Below are positions 23,458 to 34,869 of a stretch of DNA of 64,000 nucleotides, piece after piece (the first letter of the stretch is position 1; the number at the start of each line of letters is the position of its first letter). The position numbers and the translations under genes are program-made. Under the pieces are notes generated by a model, which worked only from the letters and a program-made list of their open reading frames with translations, had not been told where the DNA came from and searched no databases. The stretch is taken from positions 16,445,669 to 16,509,668 of the forward strand of contig NC_087072.1 in assembly GCF_026151205.1 (NCBI RefSeq), in the 5' to 3' direction. Source of the stretch: Bolinopsis microptera. Taxonomy: Eukaryota > Ctenophora > Tentaculata > Lobata > Bolinopsidae.

Positions 23458-26450
23458 TTAATGAATGTTCTGAAGGGCTTTGTCAAACTCAATTTCTTTG
23501 TAGTGGAGATGTTCGTCTGATCTGACTAAGTTTTCTTGGAGAACTTCGATCTCTTCTTTCATCTTCTGGCGCTGAAATATACCAAAAGCTAGATTACAAT
23601 TGACTTTCATACTTAAAATCATGTATTGCATTATCAATTTTAAAATAAGTTTTTTCTTCCAGGAGTAGAACAGAATACATGTCAGTAAAGTAATTCAAGA
23701 ACATAATTTCACCTGATGTATCTTTTGCTTGTTCAATCGAAGTCTCTTTTCTTGTTGCAGAATTTCCTTCTCCTTCTTTGCCTTGTCTACCTCAGTCGCC
23801 ATCAGATCAAACTGGTCCGTGTAGTACTGAAACAAAATTAGTTTTATTTTATCCTGCACTGGTGGGTACTGAGATTTGTAAGGGATCATAAACCGTAGAT
23901 CAGTTAAAAAATATAAAAATATCTATAGATACTGACATTCTCTAACTCTTTCGTGTTTTTCTCATGTTTCATCCTTGCGGTTTCGTTATCTTCCTTGGCC
24001 AGTCTCTTGGCTTCCAGTAAGTTCTCTTTCTGAACCTTCAGTCCTGAAGATTAAGTAAACCCGATAATGTACACAATCGTAAAAATAGTTAAAGTGTCAG
24101 TTTTGTGTTTAGTAATTTTGACCACCGTGTTATAAAGAAGTCATAAGTGTATTTTTTAGCCGGGGTGGGGGGGGGGGCAGTGGCGTAACGAAGGGCCCCG
24201 CCGACCCTGCTGTGTGGGGGGCGCCATCTTAGGGGGGCCCCAAATCGTCGTTTGAATGTGGGACAATTTGGAAAAACTTAACTACTGTACTAGCAAAACT
24301 GCGCGTTCTGCTCTAGAAACACACTTTTTTAGATATTTTACCAGTGTATCCTCTAAAATCATATAATTTGTCCAATTTTAGGCAAGAGCGCCAAAAGGGG
24401 AGGGGGTGCCAAAAGTTGAAAACTGAAATAACCAACCTTTTTCGAATAGCTGCTTAAACATAACTTCTTCTTTATAACTTTTGTTGCACATTCTTGCTTT
24501 CGTCCTCCGACAGTAATCTTGGTGATACTTCCTAACCCGTGCAGTGGTGAGTTTCTTTTCTGAAAGAATGAAATTTTTATTTTCTACCTAATATTCAGCA
24601 ATTTTTATCACTAATTATACCAAAAATGGCAAGAAATATCAAATGAAAAAAAAGGTCGTTACATTTGGATGAACTATCTAATAAAACTTTAAAAAGACTG
24701 ACCTCTTAATTTAGCTGTCAGCAAACGTTTTTCATCCTTGATAGCATTCTCATTGCTGACCCTGTTGACAAACTCCAACTCTTTCTTCATCAGGTTCAGC
24801 AGCAACTCTTGTCTCCTTTCCTCTTCTTCTAGATGCTTCTTAATCAGCTTGGTCTTGCTACCGTCAGTCTGTGTCAGAGCATTGATCTGCTTAACTTGCT
24901 TGTTCCACAGAACCCTTGCTGTTTGCGGAGACACGTGTAGGTACGGAAAATCGTCCAGCATTTGTGGGAGAAGATAGTCTTGTATAACATTATTCGTGCT
25001 TTGTGGTCCAGATGCTTTAACTTCAGATTTTGTAGCATTAGGTTTAGTTTTAGATTGTGGTGTTTTCTTGATAGGTTTCTTCTTGGGCGGTCTAGGAGTG
25101 GTTCTTTGTTTGGTGATTTCTCGAAGTTTCTTTTTCTCTAAAACAAGCTGGTCCACCTTTTCTTTTAGCTCCTCCTCTAGTATCCTCTTCTCCAATTCAT
25201 ATTCGAACCTCTGTTGTTCCATCAACTTATTGGGATCTTCTGTTTCATCATTAGGTGAATCTGGTACGTTAAATCTAACCTGCCGCTTCTGCGACTTCTT
25301 GTTTCCACTCTGTTCCAGTAAAAATAACAACCTGGTTTTTATGCTTTCATCTAATTTCTGGTCAGGAGTTTTAGGGTACTCTTGGCTTTTCACCACATTT
25401 TGGTCAGTTTGAGTGGCAACTGGAGAGCTAACTCTGTACTCAGCCTTTGTTGGATATGGAGTGGACTGAGCAACACAGTCTCCTAGGTCTGAAACAGATG
25501 CTGCAAGCAAGTCATTCGTATTTCCTGTGGCTTCCAGTAATTCATCAGTGTCATTTACTTTACTGATTTGCTCTGAAGAAGCTGAGTAATCATGCACATC
25601 TACCCCATTATTCTTTAATGCTTCAGATAGATTTGGAAGCTGATTGAGCCGGTCAAGTAAAGATGCTTTGTTCTTATTATCAATGCTTACTGTCAAATCA
25701 TCTGGCTCATAAGACGTGGCCATTCCCTCCTTGTAACCAGCCAAGAAAGCTGACGTGTTACGAATTTCAGGCTCCACTATTATTTCATCAGTTGAATCTG
25801 ATTCATCGTCAAATCTAAGTATTGATCTGATAGGGGATTCTGATAGAATTTCTTTAGTTGGCGTGTAAGTTTTGTTCACAACTTTGGGAGTTGCCTCTTC
25901 ATCAGTGAGGTCAGATATATTCTGACTGTTGTCTCCATCACCATCCAGGATATATTCAACATACCCTGCTAGAATCTCTAGTAGATACTCGACTGAAAAG
26001 AAAGCTAATTTGCTAAGTTCTATAGATGTGAAAAAATGAAAGGAACCTAAAAATAAAAGTTTAGATCATGAGTTTCACATATTATATGCAACATTCTATC
26101 AAGGTTAGTGTCCTACAATATTGAAACCAACGCAATATCACAACATGTCAATTTATTTTTATTTTCATAATACCAATAATGTAAAGTGTACCTGAGATCG
26201 GATCTCCATGGACAACTTTGAGGCTATCAATGTGACTCAGATCAACTTTCAAAACATAATCTTGAAGATAGCTAAGAATTCTTGATATATTCAGGACATC
26301 ATCTGTCTGACAGGTGGGATCTTTTATGCAACCTGTTGGCAGATGACCAAATATTCTCTCATAGATCTTTATGATGACAGTAGGGGTGACATGGACAGGG
26401 TCATCACCATAGACTTGAAGGAGTTTGATAACCGACTTGTCATAAACCAT
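23458..26450 (-). CDS. CEP95: CEP95 (CCDC45)-like centrosomal protein
   Basis: Six exons join in phase: 26192-26450, 24703-25992, 24437-24559, 23937-24043, 23713-23826, 23458-23571; 668 residues from the ATG at 26,450. The N-terminus (about 1-110) resembles the calponin-homology-like domain of CEP95, with YLQDYVLKVDLSHIDSLK, VVHGDP and YLLEILAGYVEYIL. A long acidic, low-complexity middle follows. Then come a basic stretch (PPKKKPIKKTPQ), the DFPYLHVSPQTARVLWNKQ block and a long C-terminal coiled coil that includes YHQDYCRRTKARM...FKQLFEKG and YYTDQFDLM, all in the order of vertebrate CEP95 (821 residues in human, from memory). CEP95 localises to centrosomes and spindle poles. The AAG preceding the ATG could also be a splice acceptor, so an extra N-terminal exon is possible. 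The third intron holds a hAT-like transposon end. Confidence 0.85.
24165..24420 (+). mobile_element. hAT-like transposon end in a CEP95 intron
   Basis: A G-run is followed at 24,179 by CAGTGGCGTAACGAAGGG, the common CAGTGGCGTA... terminus of hAT-type elements and their MITEs. G/C-rich internal sequence follows (GGGGGGCGCC, GGGGGGCCCC). I did not find a clean matching right end or the 8-bp target duplication. It is probably a fragment or a degraded MITE. Confidence 0.5.
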
Positions 26451-26735
26451 TCTTCTGAGTGAAATATAATGTAGTTATAATAAAACAATACGCTATGCAT
26501 TTTGTGATCTCACAAAGGGAAAAAGAGATATTTGATGCCATTTTTTGGAAGAAACCAATAATGTCCAAATGCAGAAACTAATTTCAGTACACATGCACAC
26601 TTGCATGGAACATAAGTCAATAATCTATTCTATAAGTTACATTGTGGTATACTGGAAAATTATTGGACTTCTGATAATAAATTTTGTATATAATAATTAT
26701 ATTACTACTATATTACTACTACTACTACTACAGTA
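26451..26735. other. Short intergenic stretch with ACT/CTA microsatellite
   Basis: Upstream flank of the CEP95-like gene. The (ACT)n run at about 26,698-26,732 adjoins the 3' end of the minus-strand LINE relic and is probably that element's tail. Confidence 0.45.
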
Positions 26736-26759
26736 TTTTCACATTTCCTTAATTTTCTA

Positions 26760-27975
26760 AAAAACTTCTGTCGAGATCGTCTTGATGCCAGGTGGAGCAA
26801 CATTTAATTAATTTAATTATCCAGTGCAGACTACTAATACTACTACAACTTTGTCGGAAATAAGTCCGATCTACGCCAGATAGCCCCCTCCATATATCCC
26901 TGTCCCGCATCAGGGTTTGCAGTTCCTCTTTAGAGTTTTTCCCAACTTCCTTCAGTAACATAGACAAGTAGCTTTGTCTTGGTCGGCCTTGCTGTGCTTT
27001 ACCATGCATAGGTGCCCAATAAGACTAAATCACTGGCAAGTAGCTCAGGATATCTGATGCATTGTCTCGCCATTTTTAATCTCTTGCTTCGTAACTTGTT
27101 TGACAGCCTTAGTAGGCTACCATGTACAAAGTTATTTTGCTGACCTTGTCCTTCCATGTGATACCAAGCATTATACGCAGCTGCGTAGAGCTGCGCGCAG
27201 CATCTTTGTGTATATCCTGTCCAAACTTTTCTCTTGAGCATTTGTTAGTGTCCAGGTTTCTGATCCGTAGAGAAGTACTGACTCACAAGCCGCTATGAAC
27301 AATTTAATCTTAAGGCTCTTTGAGAGTTTGGATTTCCAGATATCATTCAGTCTATGTAGAGCACCCCATGCTTTTCCCTTTCTGACCCTTATCTCTCTAC
27401 CTGAGCTGTGCTCTCAATCCAAGTAGATGAAATCATCCACATTTTCTATGGCTGTCCCAGATCGACTTTGGAGGTCGCTAGATCGATCCTCCATATTCAA
27501 TGTCATAACCTTGATCTTGCCTTCGTTTACGTGTAGCCCCACACTCGCTGCCGACGATTCTACTCAGAGCAGGAACTCGTTAGCCTTGTCCATGTCCTCA
27601 GATATAAGTTTTATTTTCGAGAGTGAGTCCAAGTTCCAAGCTCTGCATCATCACCTATGGCCCGGCTTGCCTCATACAGTAGTCGATGACTATTGTAAAG
27701 AGGTAAGGTGCTAAGGTATCACCCTGTAAAACACCTGCTAGTATATCGAACAATTCCGTTTCTCCGTCTGGAGTTAGGACTTTGGACATTGTCTTCTCGT
27801 ACATGAGCCGTATAAGCTCTACGATTTTGACTGGAATGCCGTAAGCTCCTAGAATCTTGAACATTTTCCCACGATGTACACTGCTAAAAGCCTTCTTAAA
27901 GTCTATAAATGTCAGAACAGATGGCAGTTTCCGACTCTTGAAAAATTTAAAGCATGTCCAACCATCAAACATTAT
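26760..27975 (-). pseudogene. RTE-like LINE relic, copy 1
   Basis: On the minus strand 27,655-27,972 encodes reverse-transcriptase motifs: LTFIDFKKAFSSVHRGK (motif A), GVLQGDTLAPYLFTIVIDY (motif B). The middle (27,240-27,650) is broken by frameshifts and stops. 26,780-27,240 then encodes the C-terminal part seen intact at 47,480-48,141 (LPRLSNKLRS..., RPRQSYLSMLLKEVG, LMRDRDIWRGLSGV). The element ends at an ACT-type microsatellite, as does the second copy. Both copies are 5'-truncated and dead. Confidence 0.85.
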
Positions 27976-28139
27976 GTTACAGCTAAAAGCAGCGTATTTT
28001 GCCCCATTTTGATCACTATATCAACTCCGATATCCACCAAATTTTTCGGACAGTTGTGAAAGCCCTATTGGAAGGTCGTCGCCAATTTTCAGAATGATCT
28101 CATTCAAGGAACCGAAGATTTATCCGAATAATATAAATA

Positions 28140-29745
28140 CTTAACGGGTGATACTCTTGTATCACGTTGCGACCCCCACGGTCGTTTCACTTTATCGTCC
28201 TGACGATACAGGGGGAGCCGCGCACTTCGTGCGCGGCGGGTCATACAACGTATGACAAGGTCAAATTACGCGACTTTTACTCCAAATAAAAAGCCGAACA
28301 CCATCAAATATGGCACCTAGGCGAAACTCATTGATCTTTCCAAAAAGGTATAACAAATTTGGTATTGTGAAAAATTCTCACAGTCTCTAGAAAACAGTAA
28401 TACAAACTTTTAAAAATCCGAGCAAGTTTATTTTTTATCGTGCACCTACTTATGAGTTGTAGCGCGATGCGTGCCGCGCCGCGCACTCAATGAGGCTTCT
28501 CATTGACGGATGTTACTCGTCTAAATTTCTTCGAAGTAGCGCGCGCCGGGCCAGATCATGAACAATGGTCAAGCTTCTCACAGACCGGCTTTGGGCTTGA
28601 TTCACGATGTCAATCCTTCGCAGCTCAGTGAGGCACAGTGGTGCATCTTGCCGATCTACCGAAGTGGTTGCGAGAAGAATTATTTGATGCGCGGCGCGAC
28701 CCAGTAGTGCATCGCACTACAAAGAACGGCGAAATGCGCTACTGTGCTGCACCGAGCTGAGATGAATTGACATGATCGCCAATTAACTTATGAGCAAATA
28801 CAAAACAAAAATTGAAAGTAAAAATTTTTAATTTCAAATTTGTGCACTGTAACTTTAAAGCTTGTATTGACACACGTCGCAACCCCTTTTGATTGTTGAT
28901 CGCGCTTGATCCGGCGGCCGGACAAGGTGATCCCCATTGTATCCGTGGTGACTCCCACTGTCGCTTCACTATAGAGTTTCAACGATACAGGGGGAGCCGC
29001 GCACCCGGTCATACAACGTATGACAATGGTCTACTTGTCATACGTTGTATAACCCGCCGCGCACGATTGCGCGGCTCCCCCTTTACTGGGCCGTGCTCAG
29101 CCTGTCATTCCGCCTAATCTCTATTCTATAATGTTGTTTAACAACATTAAAGCCTGGGGTCCTCAGGTAACTCCCCCTGTATCGTTGATTCACGATGTCA
29201 ATCCTTCGCATCTCGCCGATCTGCATATGTGGTTGCGAGAAGAATTATTTAATGCGCGGCGCGACCCAGTAGTGCATCGCGCTACAACCTGTATCGTTGA
29301 CATATGTTGCATGCCACTTTTCGCGCGCGAAGGATACGAAACATGTATCAACTGTATCGTAGAAACTCTACACTATAGACATAGTGAAGCGACAGTGGGG
29401 TCACCACGTGATACAAAAGTTTACAACATGAGACAAGAGCTTAATTGTAATTGACGATGTCAATTCTCTAGATCGGCGAGATGCGCTACTGTGCCGCGCC
29501 GAGCTGAATTGACATCGTCAATTAAGATGCGTTAATGGGCCGTGCATCCAATAATGTTTCTCGCAACCTTCGTTAGATAGGCGAGATGTGTTGTAATTTA
29601 ACGCGATGCGTTACTGTGCCGCGCCGCGCACTAAATTATGCTTCTCACGCTAGATCGTTAATTGACGATGTCAATTCATCTCAGCTCGGCGCGGCACAGT
29701 AGCGCATCTCGCCGATCTAGAGAGGAATTGATGAATTCCAGCAAG
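28140..29745. repeat. Cluster of CpG-rich hairpin repeats (cluster 1)
   Basis: Several repeat types recur in both orientations. (1) GGGGGAGCCGCGCAC with the hairpin CCGCGCAC-TTC-GTGCGCGG, next to the palindrome GTCATACAACGTATGAC, at about 28,210, 28,985 and inverted at about 29,040. (2) GATTCACGATGTCAATCC at about 28,600 and 29,190. (3) CGGCACAGTAGCGCATCTCG or its complement, next to TTGACATCGTCAA, at about 29,470, 29,510 and 29,660. (4) TGAAGCGACAGTGGG in both orientations (28,960 and 29,390). The block is far richer in CpG than its surroundings. Members of the same families recur at 38,760-39,530. No protein-coding frame is credible. It may be a nested set of non-autonomous DNA elements. 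Confidence 0.75.
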
Positions 29746-30750
29746 ATACGCGCCAAAAGACGCGCAGTTGCGGAGTGATGTCAACGATTACTTTACACAC
29801 TAATATCATTATAATTTGGCGTGACCGGAAAGAAAAACACGTGTAATAGTAGAAATTACTAAGCAAGGAGTATACTTTCACAGGATTGACTTCGTGTAAA
29901 CTTTCAAGACGCTAATCACATTCGACTAAAAAAATGTGTTATAGATTCATGATATTTTTGAAATAGACCATTGATAACTGTTTTTTAATCACAAAGTTAG
30001 TGCAATTTCAAGTGGAAAAAGGTGGTAGACATATCACAAAATGTATATGTATGTTAACTTTCATATTCTAATAATTTGATTACATACTTTAAAGAGAACA
30101 AACAGTACATGATGGAGTCATTCGTAAATTATTGACAAATAGATTTACGAGAAATACACAAATCGCTCACCATGCTTCTAGCTTTGAATTTACCCGGCGA
30201 CCCCAGGCTTTGTGTTCTCAAACAAAGTCGTTATATTAATATGAGACTTTAGTTAATTTTAATAATATTCAATTAATACGTGTATGAAAACCTAAAACGG
30301 GGTCCCCAGGTAATACGACTCTATCGATTAGATATTTCAAAGATTTCGATACGAGAGATACATCTCTTACTAGCTATGTATTTTCGTATAATACAGAATG
30401 ACATTAACTGCGGAGCACCGTACTAAGTTTCACAACAAGGTCTATACTAAACATGCGAAGATGATTTATCTTCGCATATATATACTAACACATAACATAC
30501 TTTAACACGTACTCTAAGTTGTCCTTAGTGACTATTTAAAATCCAAACCCAAACTAGAGTGTAGAGCGTATGTTGAGAACCCTAATCCGTACGAGAAATT
30601 AGACCAACATCCTTATTTGGTCATACCACCTGGCTATTATGAAGAGGTTCATAAAACCAAAATATATCCAAATAAATTTTGATCAATTAGGCTTAATAAT
30701 AATATAATTGACGTTCATAAGGCTCAATACCCGCTCAATAACAACCAAAC
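29746..30750. other. Non-coding stretch
   Basis: AT-rich; no gene or clear repeat seen. Confidence 0.45.
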
Positions 30751-30756
30751 AATTTT

Positions 30757-31926
30757 TCAAGTTCCAACTTGAATTGCTCCAAGAGTTTGTTGTCCTATTC
30801 TTGCTACAAAGAGACTTCTTCGCTCTAGAGGTAGGTCTTCATCAAACAAGGATAGTGGGACAAGCTCTCCAGTCAGGTACCATGTGTGCCTGTTGAGGAC
30901 TATCGTGGTGATGGCTGATACTCTGTCCACACTCTTGTACTTCTGAAGACTCTGTAAGAAACGGATGTCGTCGGAGGCTGCAGATTCAAGGAAAGAAGCG
31001 CTGAACCAAGCTCTCAAGTAAACGAAGACAACAAAGTGAACACATTTCTCTTCTTCGTCCAGTGAAATGGTATCTATCATAATGTAGAAGCTGGAGCTGA
31101 CCACCGTCCACCATGCCATCTACATTGTAGATGGCATGGTGGACGGTGGTCAGCTCCAGGTCTTTGTATCTGGAAGACGTATCCTTTCTTCATATATATG
31201 CTTTCTCCATGGATTAGTTAAGCAAGCTCTAGGAATTCCTTGTAATTTCCTGGGCTGGTTGTTGAGTTGGTGGATGTGATTAATAAAGGATAGAAGGTCT
31301 CCTACTATATAAACACGTCGTTCCTGTAGCATGTAAGGATATCGGTAAGGACGATGTTCTGCAGATCGAAATCTTCCCAGGAGGTCTTCTTGATCTTCAA
31401 AAGGGTTATTTCGAGTGATGTTGTGTCACCGAACAGTTGCTTGTAGGGAGATCCTCTTACAAGCTCCGCCTCCAGGACCTGATGGCTGCAGGCCATCCAG
31501 AGGATCTGTCGATGAGGAATTGCTGAAGAATAGTACATGCTTTTCTGTGAACTCCAATATTGGATGATGTCGTATCAAATCCAACGGCTATTATTTTATC
31601 TGGTCGTCGAGCATCTTCTCCACTTTGTCTGCTTCGTCCTAGTCCCTCGTCTTACAGATTGCGAGTATCTTGTTCTCTTCATCTTGTACTAGGACCACAG
31701 CCAGTCTGTTCACTTTCCTAAATCCTCCGAGGTCTGCTAGGAGTTTTCCGTCGAAATTTATTTGTCTGACATTGGACGTAAAGTCTTTTTTGATCTTTGC
31801 TGCTTGCTTTGATTGGACTGAGGCTCTGTGACGACGTGCAGTGGACTCTAAGAGAGATAACAGCCTCATATTATATCCCCGTGTCGTCACCGAGCAGTGA
31901 AATGCAGTGTCTCCTCGAACCGTCAC
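30757..31926 (-). pseudogene. Degenerate DNA-transposase-like gene
   Basis: On the minus strand, pieces in different frames line up with a transposase-like protein family found in many invertebrate genomes: INFDGKLLADLGGFRKVNRL (31,926-31,640), AVGFDTTSSNIGVHRKAC (about 31,590), a WMACSHQVLEAEL block with KQLFGDT (31,505-31,420), and a C-terminal piece with FLQSLQKYKSVDRVSA and WYLTGELVPLSLFDEDLP (31,000-30,830). Stops and frameshifts separate them, and a 69-bp palindrome interrupts the frame at 31,091-31,159. The order FDG..., FDTTSSN, W-A-C-x-H recalls DDE-type transposases; the superfamily is not certain. Confidence 0.65.
31091..31159. repeat. Perfect 69-bp palindrome
   Basis: Two 34-base arms (31,091-31,124 and 31,126-31,159) are exact reverse complements around a single T. 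The left arm begins CTGGAGCTGACC and ends CATCTACA. It lies inside the dead transposase-like gene, and the arm sequence is part of that gene's coding region. Confidence 0.95.
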
Positions 31927-31929
31927 TGA

Positions 31930-33600
31930 GGGAAAGAAAATAAGGTACTACGTATGAAAATGAGAGAAAATTCTATCAGTATCATGAAATTACCAAGGAG
32001 ATGACAGTAAATTATTCACAAATCTGATTTATTTTTAATTAACGATGAACAGCAAGAAGGCTTTTAGTTTTAATAACCAGGGTTTTAGCCAGGCAGGATA
32101 GTAATATAGTGAATACCTGATTTTGAGAGATACAATTACAGCCAAGACTGATGGCAAAACGAAAGAACTCCGCAAATTTCTGACCAAAAATATATCGTCT
32201 CCTGAAAATTAAGTGTGCGTTTAGAATTTAATTCTATATAAAACCCATTCATTAAGGCTTCTAGCATAGCCGTTCTGTTTAGCGTAAAAATCGATTGGGA
32301 TTTTAATAGCTAAGTCTAATAATATCCCAGTTACGTGGGATGAATTGCATGGATAAAAATTGTGCTATTTACTCTTATTACAATCTAGCGATTGTAAAAG
32401 TGTGTGGCTATATAAATATTGATATTGATTGATCCATGTCACGTGTCATTTGCACATAATATGATCTCTTAAAACTATTAATACTACCGTCTGCACTTGA
32501 CAATTCACGTGACGTGCCTAAAAAATACCGAAGTTCCAACCCCCCCCCCCCACCCCCCCCCCTCCGGTTTTAGACTAATTTAACCAACTCGTAACTTAAA
32601 GAACAGTGCACGCCAGTTAAGTAAACGATACCCTCTTTCTGTGTCTGTTGCGACGAGGAAGAGCGGTGGGGTTTGGAATGGTTGACGTTTTTACCGTAGA
32701 AGCTTGCTAAAAAATCGCTGGATAGAATGCTATCATGTCATAAACAGTTTGCAGTTAGTGATCAGCTATAATAATTAATAGTATGGTTCATTTTACAAGT
32801 CAAGTAAGTGGGTCCGGAACTCTTTGGTGGCAAATTCTACGGTGGCGTCGTACAAAAACAGTCACTGATCATTAAACTTATCGGCTGTGTAACATATTTT
32901 ACCAGCGCCTATCAGCACGCCAGTGATAACAGCCGGAATTAATAGAAGCGCAGACAGACTTACAAAAAATGCCGACGGAAGTGTATTTTATATGAAACTT
33001 GTATATAATTCTGTCCGTGACTGCAGAGATCAGAGAACGTGATCTGAGCCGCGCGCACGTGCTAGTAGTATTAAATATTTAAACTTAACGGTAATTACAT
33101 TGGAGTGTGTAATGTTAAATGTGTGTAGGGAGTTGGCTCAGCTCCGAGGTGAGTGTATAGATTACAGATCTGAGTGACATACTAACTATTCAATTTTAAC
33201 TGTCATTTTCAAAGAATGTTCCATGGTTCCTCGAATTCACATGGTTTATGGGCCCAGTACTGAGCTTTCACAGTTCGTGTGGTAAGAATGTGGTAAAAAG
33301 TGGTAAAAAGTAGTGTTGCCTTGAGATCTAAGATGAGAAGTACGGACTCGTTTCGGGGGAAAAGTACGTACTTGTACGCAACTTTAAAAAGTCCGACTCA
33401 TACGACGTACGGTTCAGATAGAATTTTTTGTTTTTGAATTACGCATAGTTAGTTCAAAGCAGAACAAAAAGCACTGCCGTGAAGAAAATGACAAGTTATG
33501 CGGGATAATATTACACTGCCTACAAGAAAACTAAAGCTCGTAGCTATCACATGTGATTTTGCTCTGATCCAAGCTAACTTCACTGTTGTGACATTTTATC
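31930..33600. other. Non-coding stretch with a C-rich tract
   Basis: No gene seen. A tract of 13 C, A, 10 C lies at about 32,540-32,564. Confidence 0.45.
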
Positions 33601-33607
33601 TCTGTAA

Positions 33608-33645
33608 TATTTCGATCATGTGATAATCTGCACATGATCGAAATA
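33608..33645. repeat. Short perfect inverted repeat
   Basis: Fifteen-base arms (TATTTCGATCATGTG and its exact complement CACATGATCGAAATA) around an 8-base loop. Confidence 0.85.
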
Positions 33646-33689
33646 CTACGTAAGAATGTAAGTCGCTGTCGGCCAGATCCTATTTACTA

Positions 33690-34330
33690 TCATAATTGCA
33701 TAGAAACCTGCTATACAACATGAAGGCTTTGATTTGCTTCTAATTTAAGAGCTATAATGTGTATGAGAAAAATCAACAAATTACTATGATAACAAATTTA
33801 CGTGTTTACCTGAGTTATCTATATCGTTCGATAGCAACTCCATCTATACATCTAGTCAGCATCTAGTGTTACTCTTACTGTATTCCACCAGTACTTGCGA
33901 TCCTGGTTGCAGCTTTCACATGTTTTGCGTTGTCGTAGAAGGTAGATCATTTCTTACTGTCACGGGCTAACCAGATGGCATAGGAACATCGAAGAGCGAC
34001 CAAAGCAGCCTCATTTATAAGTATACTTTCTTCTTCGTTCTCTTCGTAAGTTCAAAGTAGCTCCGCGGTAGAGCTGGAACAGTATGTAGTGCCAAAAGCC
34101 CCTACACCCAATCTCTACCGTAAAGAGCTGAGCTTTCCAACCGCACCCATCGTTATTGTAGGCTTCTATAACTTTAGTGTTATCACTGCATTCTTCAGGA
34201 CGTGTCCCTTTGATACCTGAAGAGACTAAATAAACTAAATTGATAATTCAGTACGAGTATAATCCTTATAGAAACGTTGATGAACCTATTTATTATATAT
34301 AGTATTATAATTATATGGTGTAATAAGCAG
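33690..34330 (-). repeat. Local duplication unit A with R2-type element fragment
   Basis: Directly repeated, with changes, at 34,870-36,260. Shared left edge: ACAACATGAAGGCTTTGATT. Shared right edge: GTGTCCCTTTGATACCTGAAG followed by about 110 similar bases. Inside, on the minus strand, are the 3' tail and C-terminal codons of an R2/NeSL/Hero-type element related to the one at 41.5-45.3 kb (GAGTTGCTATCGAA tail; GCTCTTTACGGTAGAG-type block). Unit A lacks about 750 bases of element body present in unit B. Confidence 0.7.
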
Positions 34331-34500
34331 TTACATCACTGCTTATAATGTGATAACATTATTTTCACAACTTTGAGTTGTGAAAATAGTTTTATCCAAC
34401 GAGTTTGACGAGTTGGATAAAAAAAGCAGTGATGTAAATGCATTCTCTGATGATCTACGAAATGATGCTACCGAATGCAGCATTTACATCGGAAATTAAC
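34310..34500. repeat. Run of stem-loops
   Basis: Nested inverted repeats: AAGCAGTTACATCACTGC pairs with AAGCAGTGATGTAA about 90 bases on. Between them are two hairpins, ATTTTCACAACT-TTG-AGTTGTGAAAAT and TTTTATCCAAC...GTTGGATAAAA. The compact stack resembles a foldback or hairpin-type non-autonomous element. Confidence 0.65.
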
Positions 34501-34580
34501 GACCGATGATATTACTACATATAACATTCCAGAGTCGAACTTTCTAGAGGACACATCCTTATCTCTTAAAATTGTTACAG

Positions 34581-34771
34581 GTCGCTGAGATGTTGCTAAT
34601 TATTTTAAATTGGTCAAATAAGCTCAGTGAAGCTCACACTTACACAAAACTTGCCACAAATGTTTGACTACCTGTTATTGACATTCTGTAAAATTTTGAA
34701 GCAAAAATATTTATCAGAACATAAGTTATGCCACTTTCTGTTTTAAAAATAATTAGCAACATCTCAGCGAC
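34581..34771. mobile_element. MITE-like element, 191 bp, 26-bp perfect terminal inverted repeats
   Basis: Termini 34,581-34,606 and 34,746-34,771 are exact reverse complements beginning GTCGCTGAGATG. The interior is 139 bases of AT-rich, non-coding sequence. The flanks show no clear target-site duplication, so the superfamily is not assigned. Confidence 0.75.
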
Positions 34772-34869
34772 TAAGGATGGACCAGGGAGATAACTGCTTA
34801 TTATCTCCCTCCTATTTACCTGTTAAGCATTACCAAGTATAATTAGTTCAAAGTCCACGCCCTACCTAC

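Noticed and set aside
24738-25412. Plus-strand frames of 79 and 138 codons with hydrophobic, Ser/Leu-rich sequence
   Set aside because: Antisense shadows of the long coiled-coil exon of the CEP95-like gene.
28893-29454. Plus-strand frames of 74 and 107 codons
   Set aside because: They lie across the palindromic CpG-rich repeats, resemble no protein, and cross repeat boundaries.
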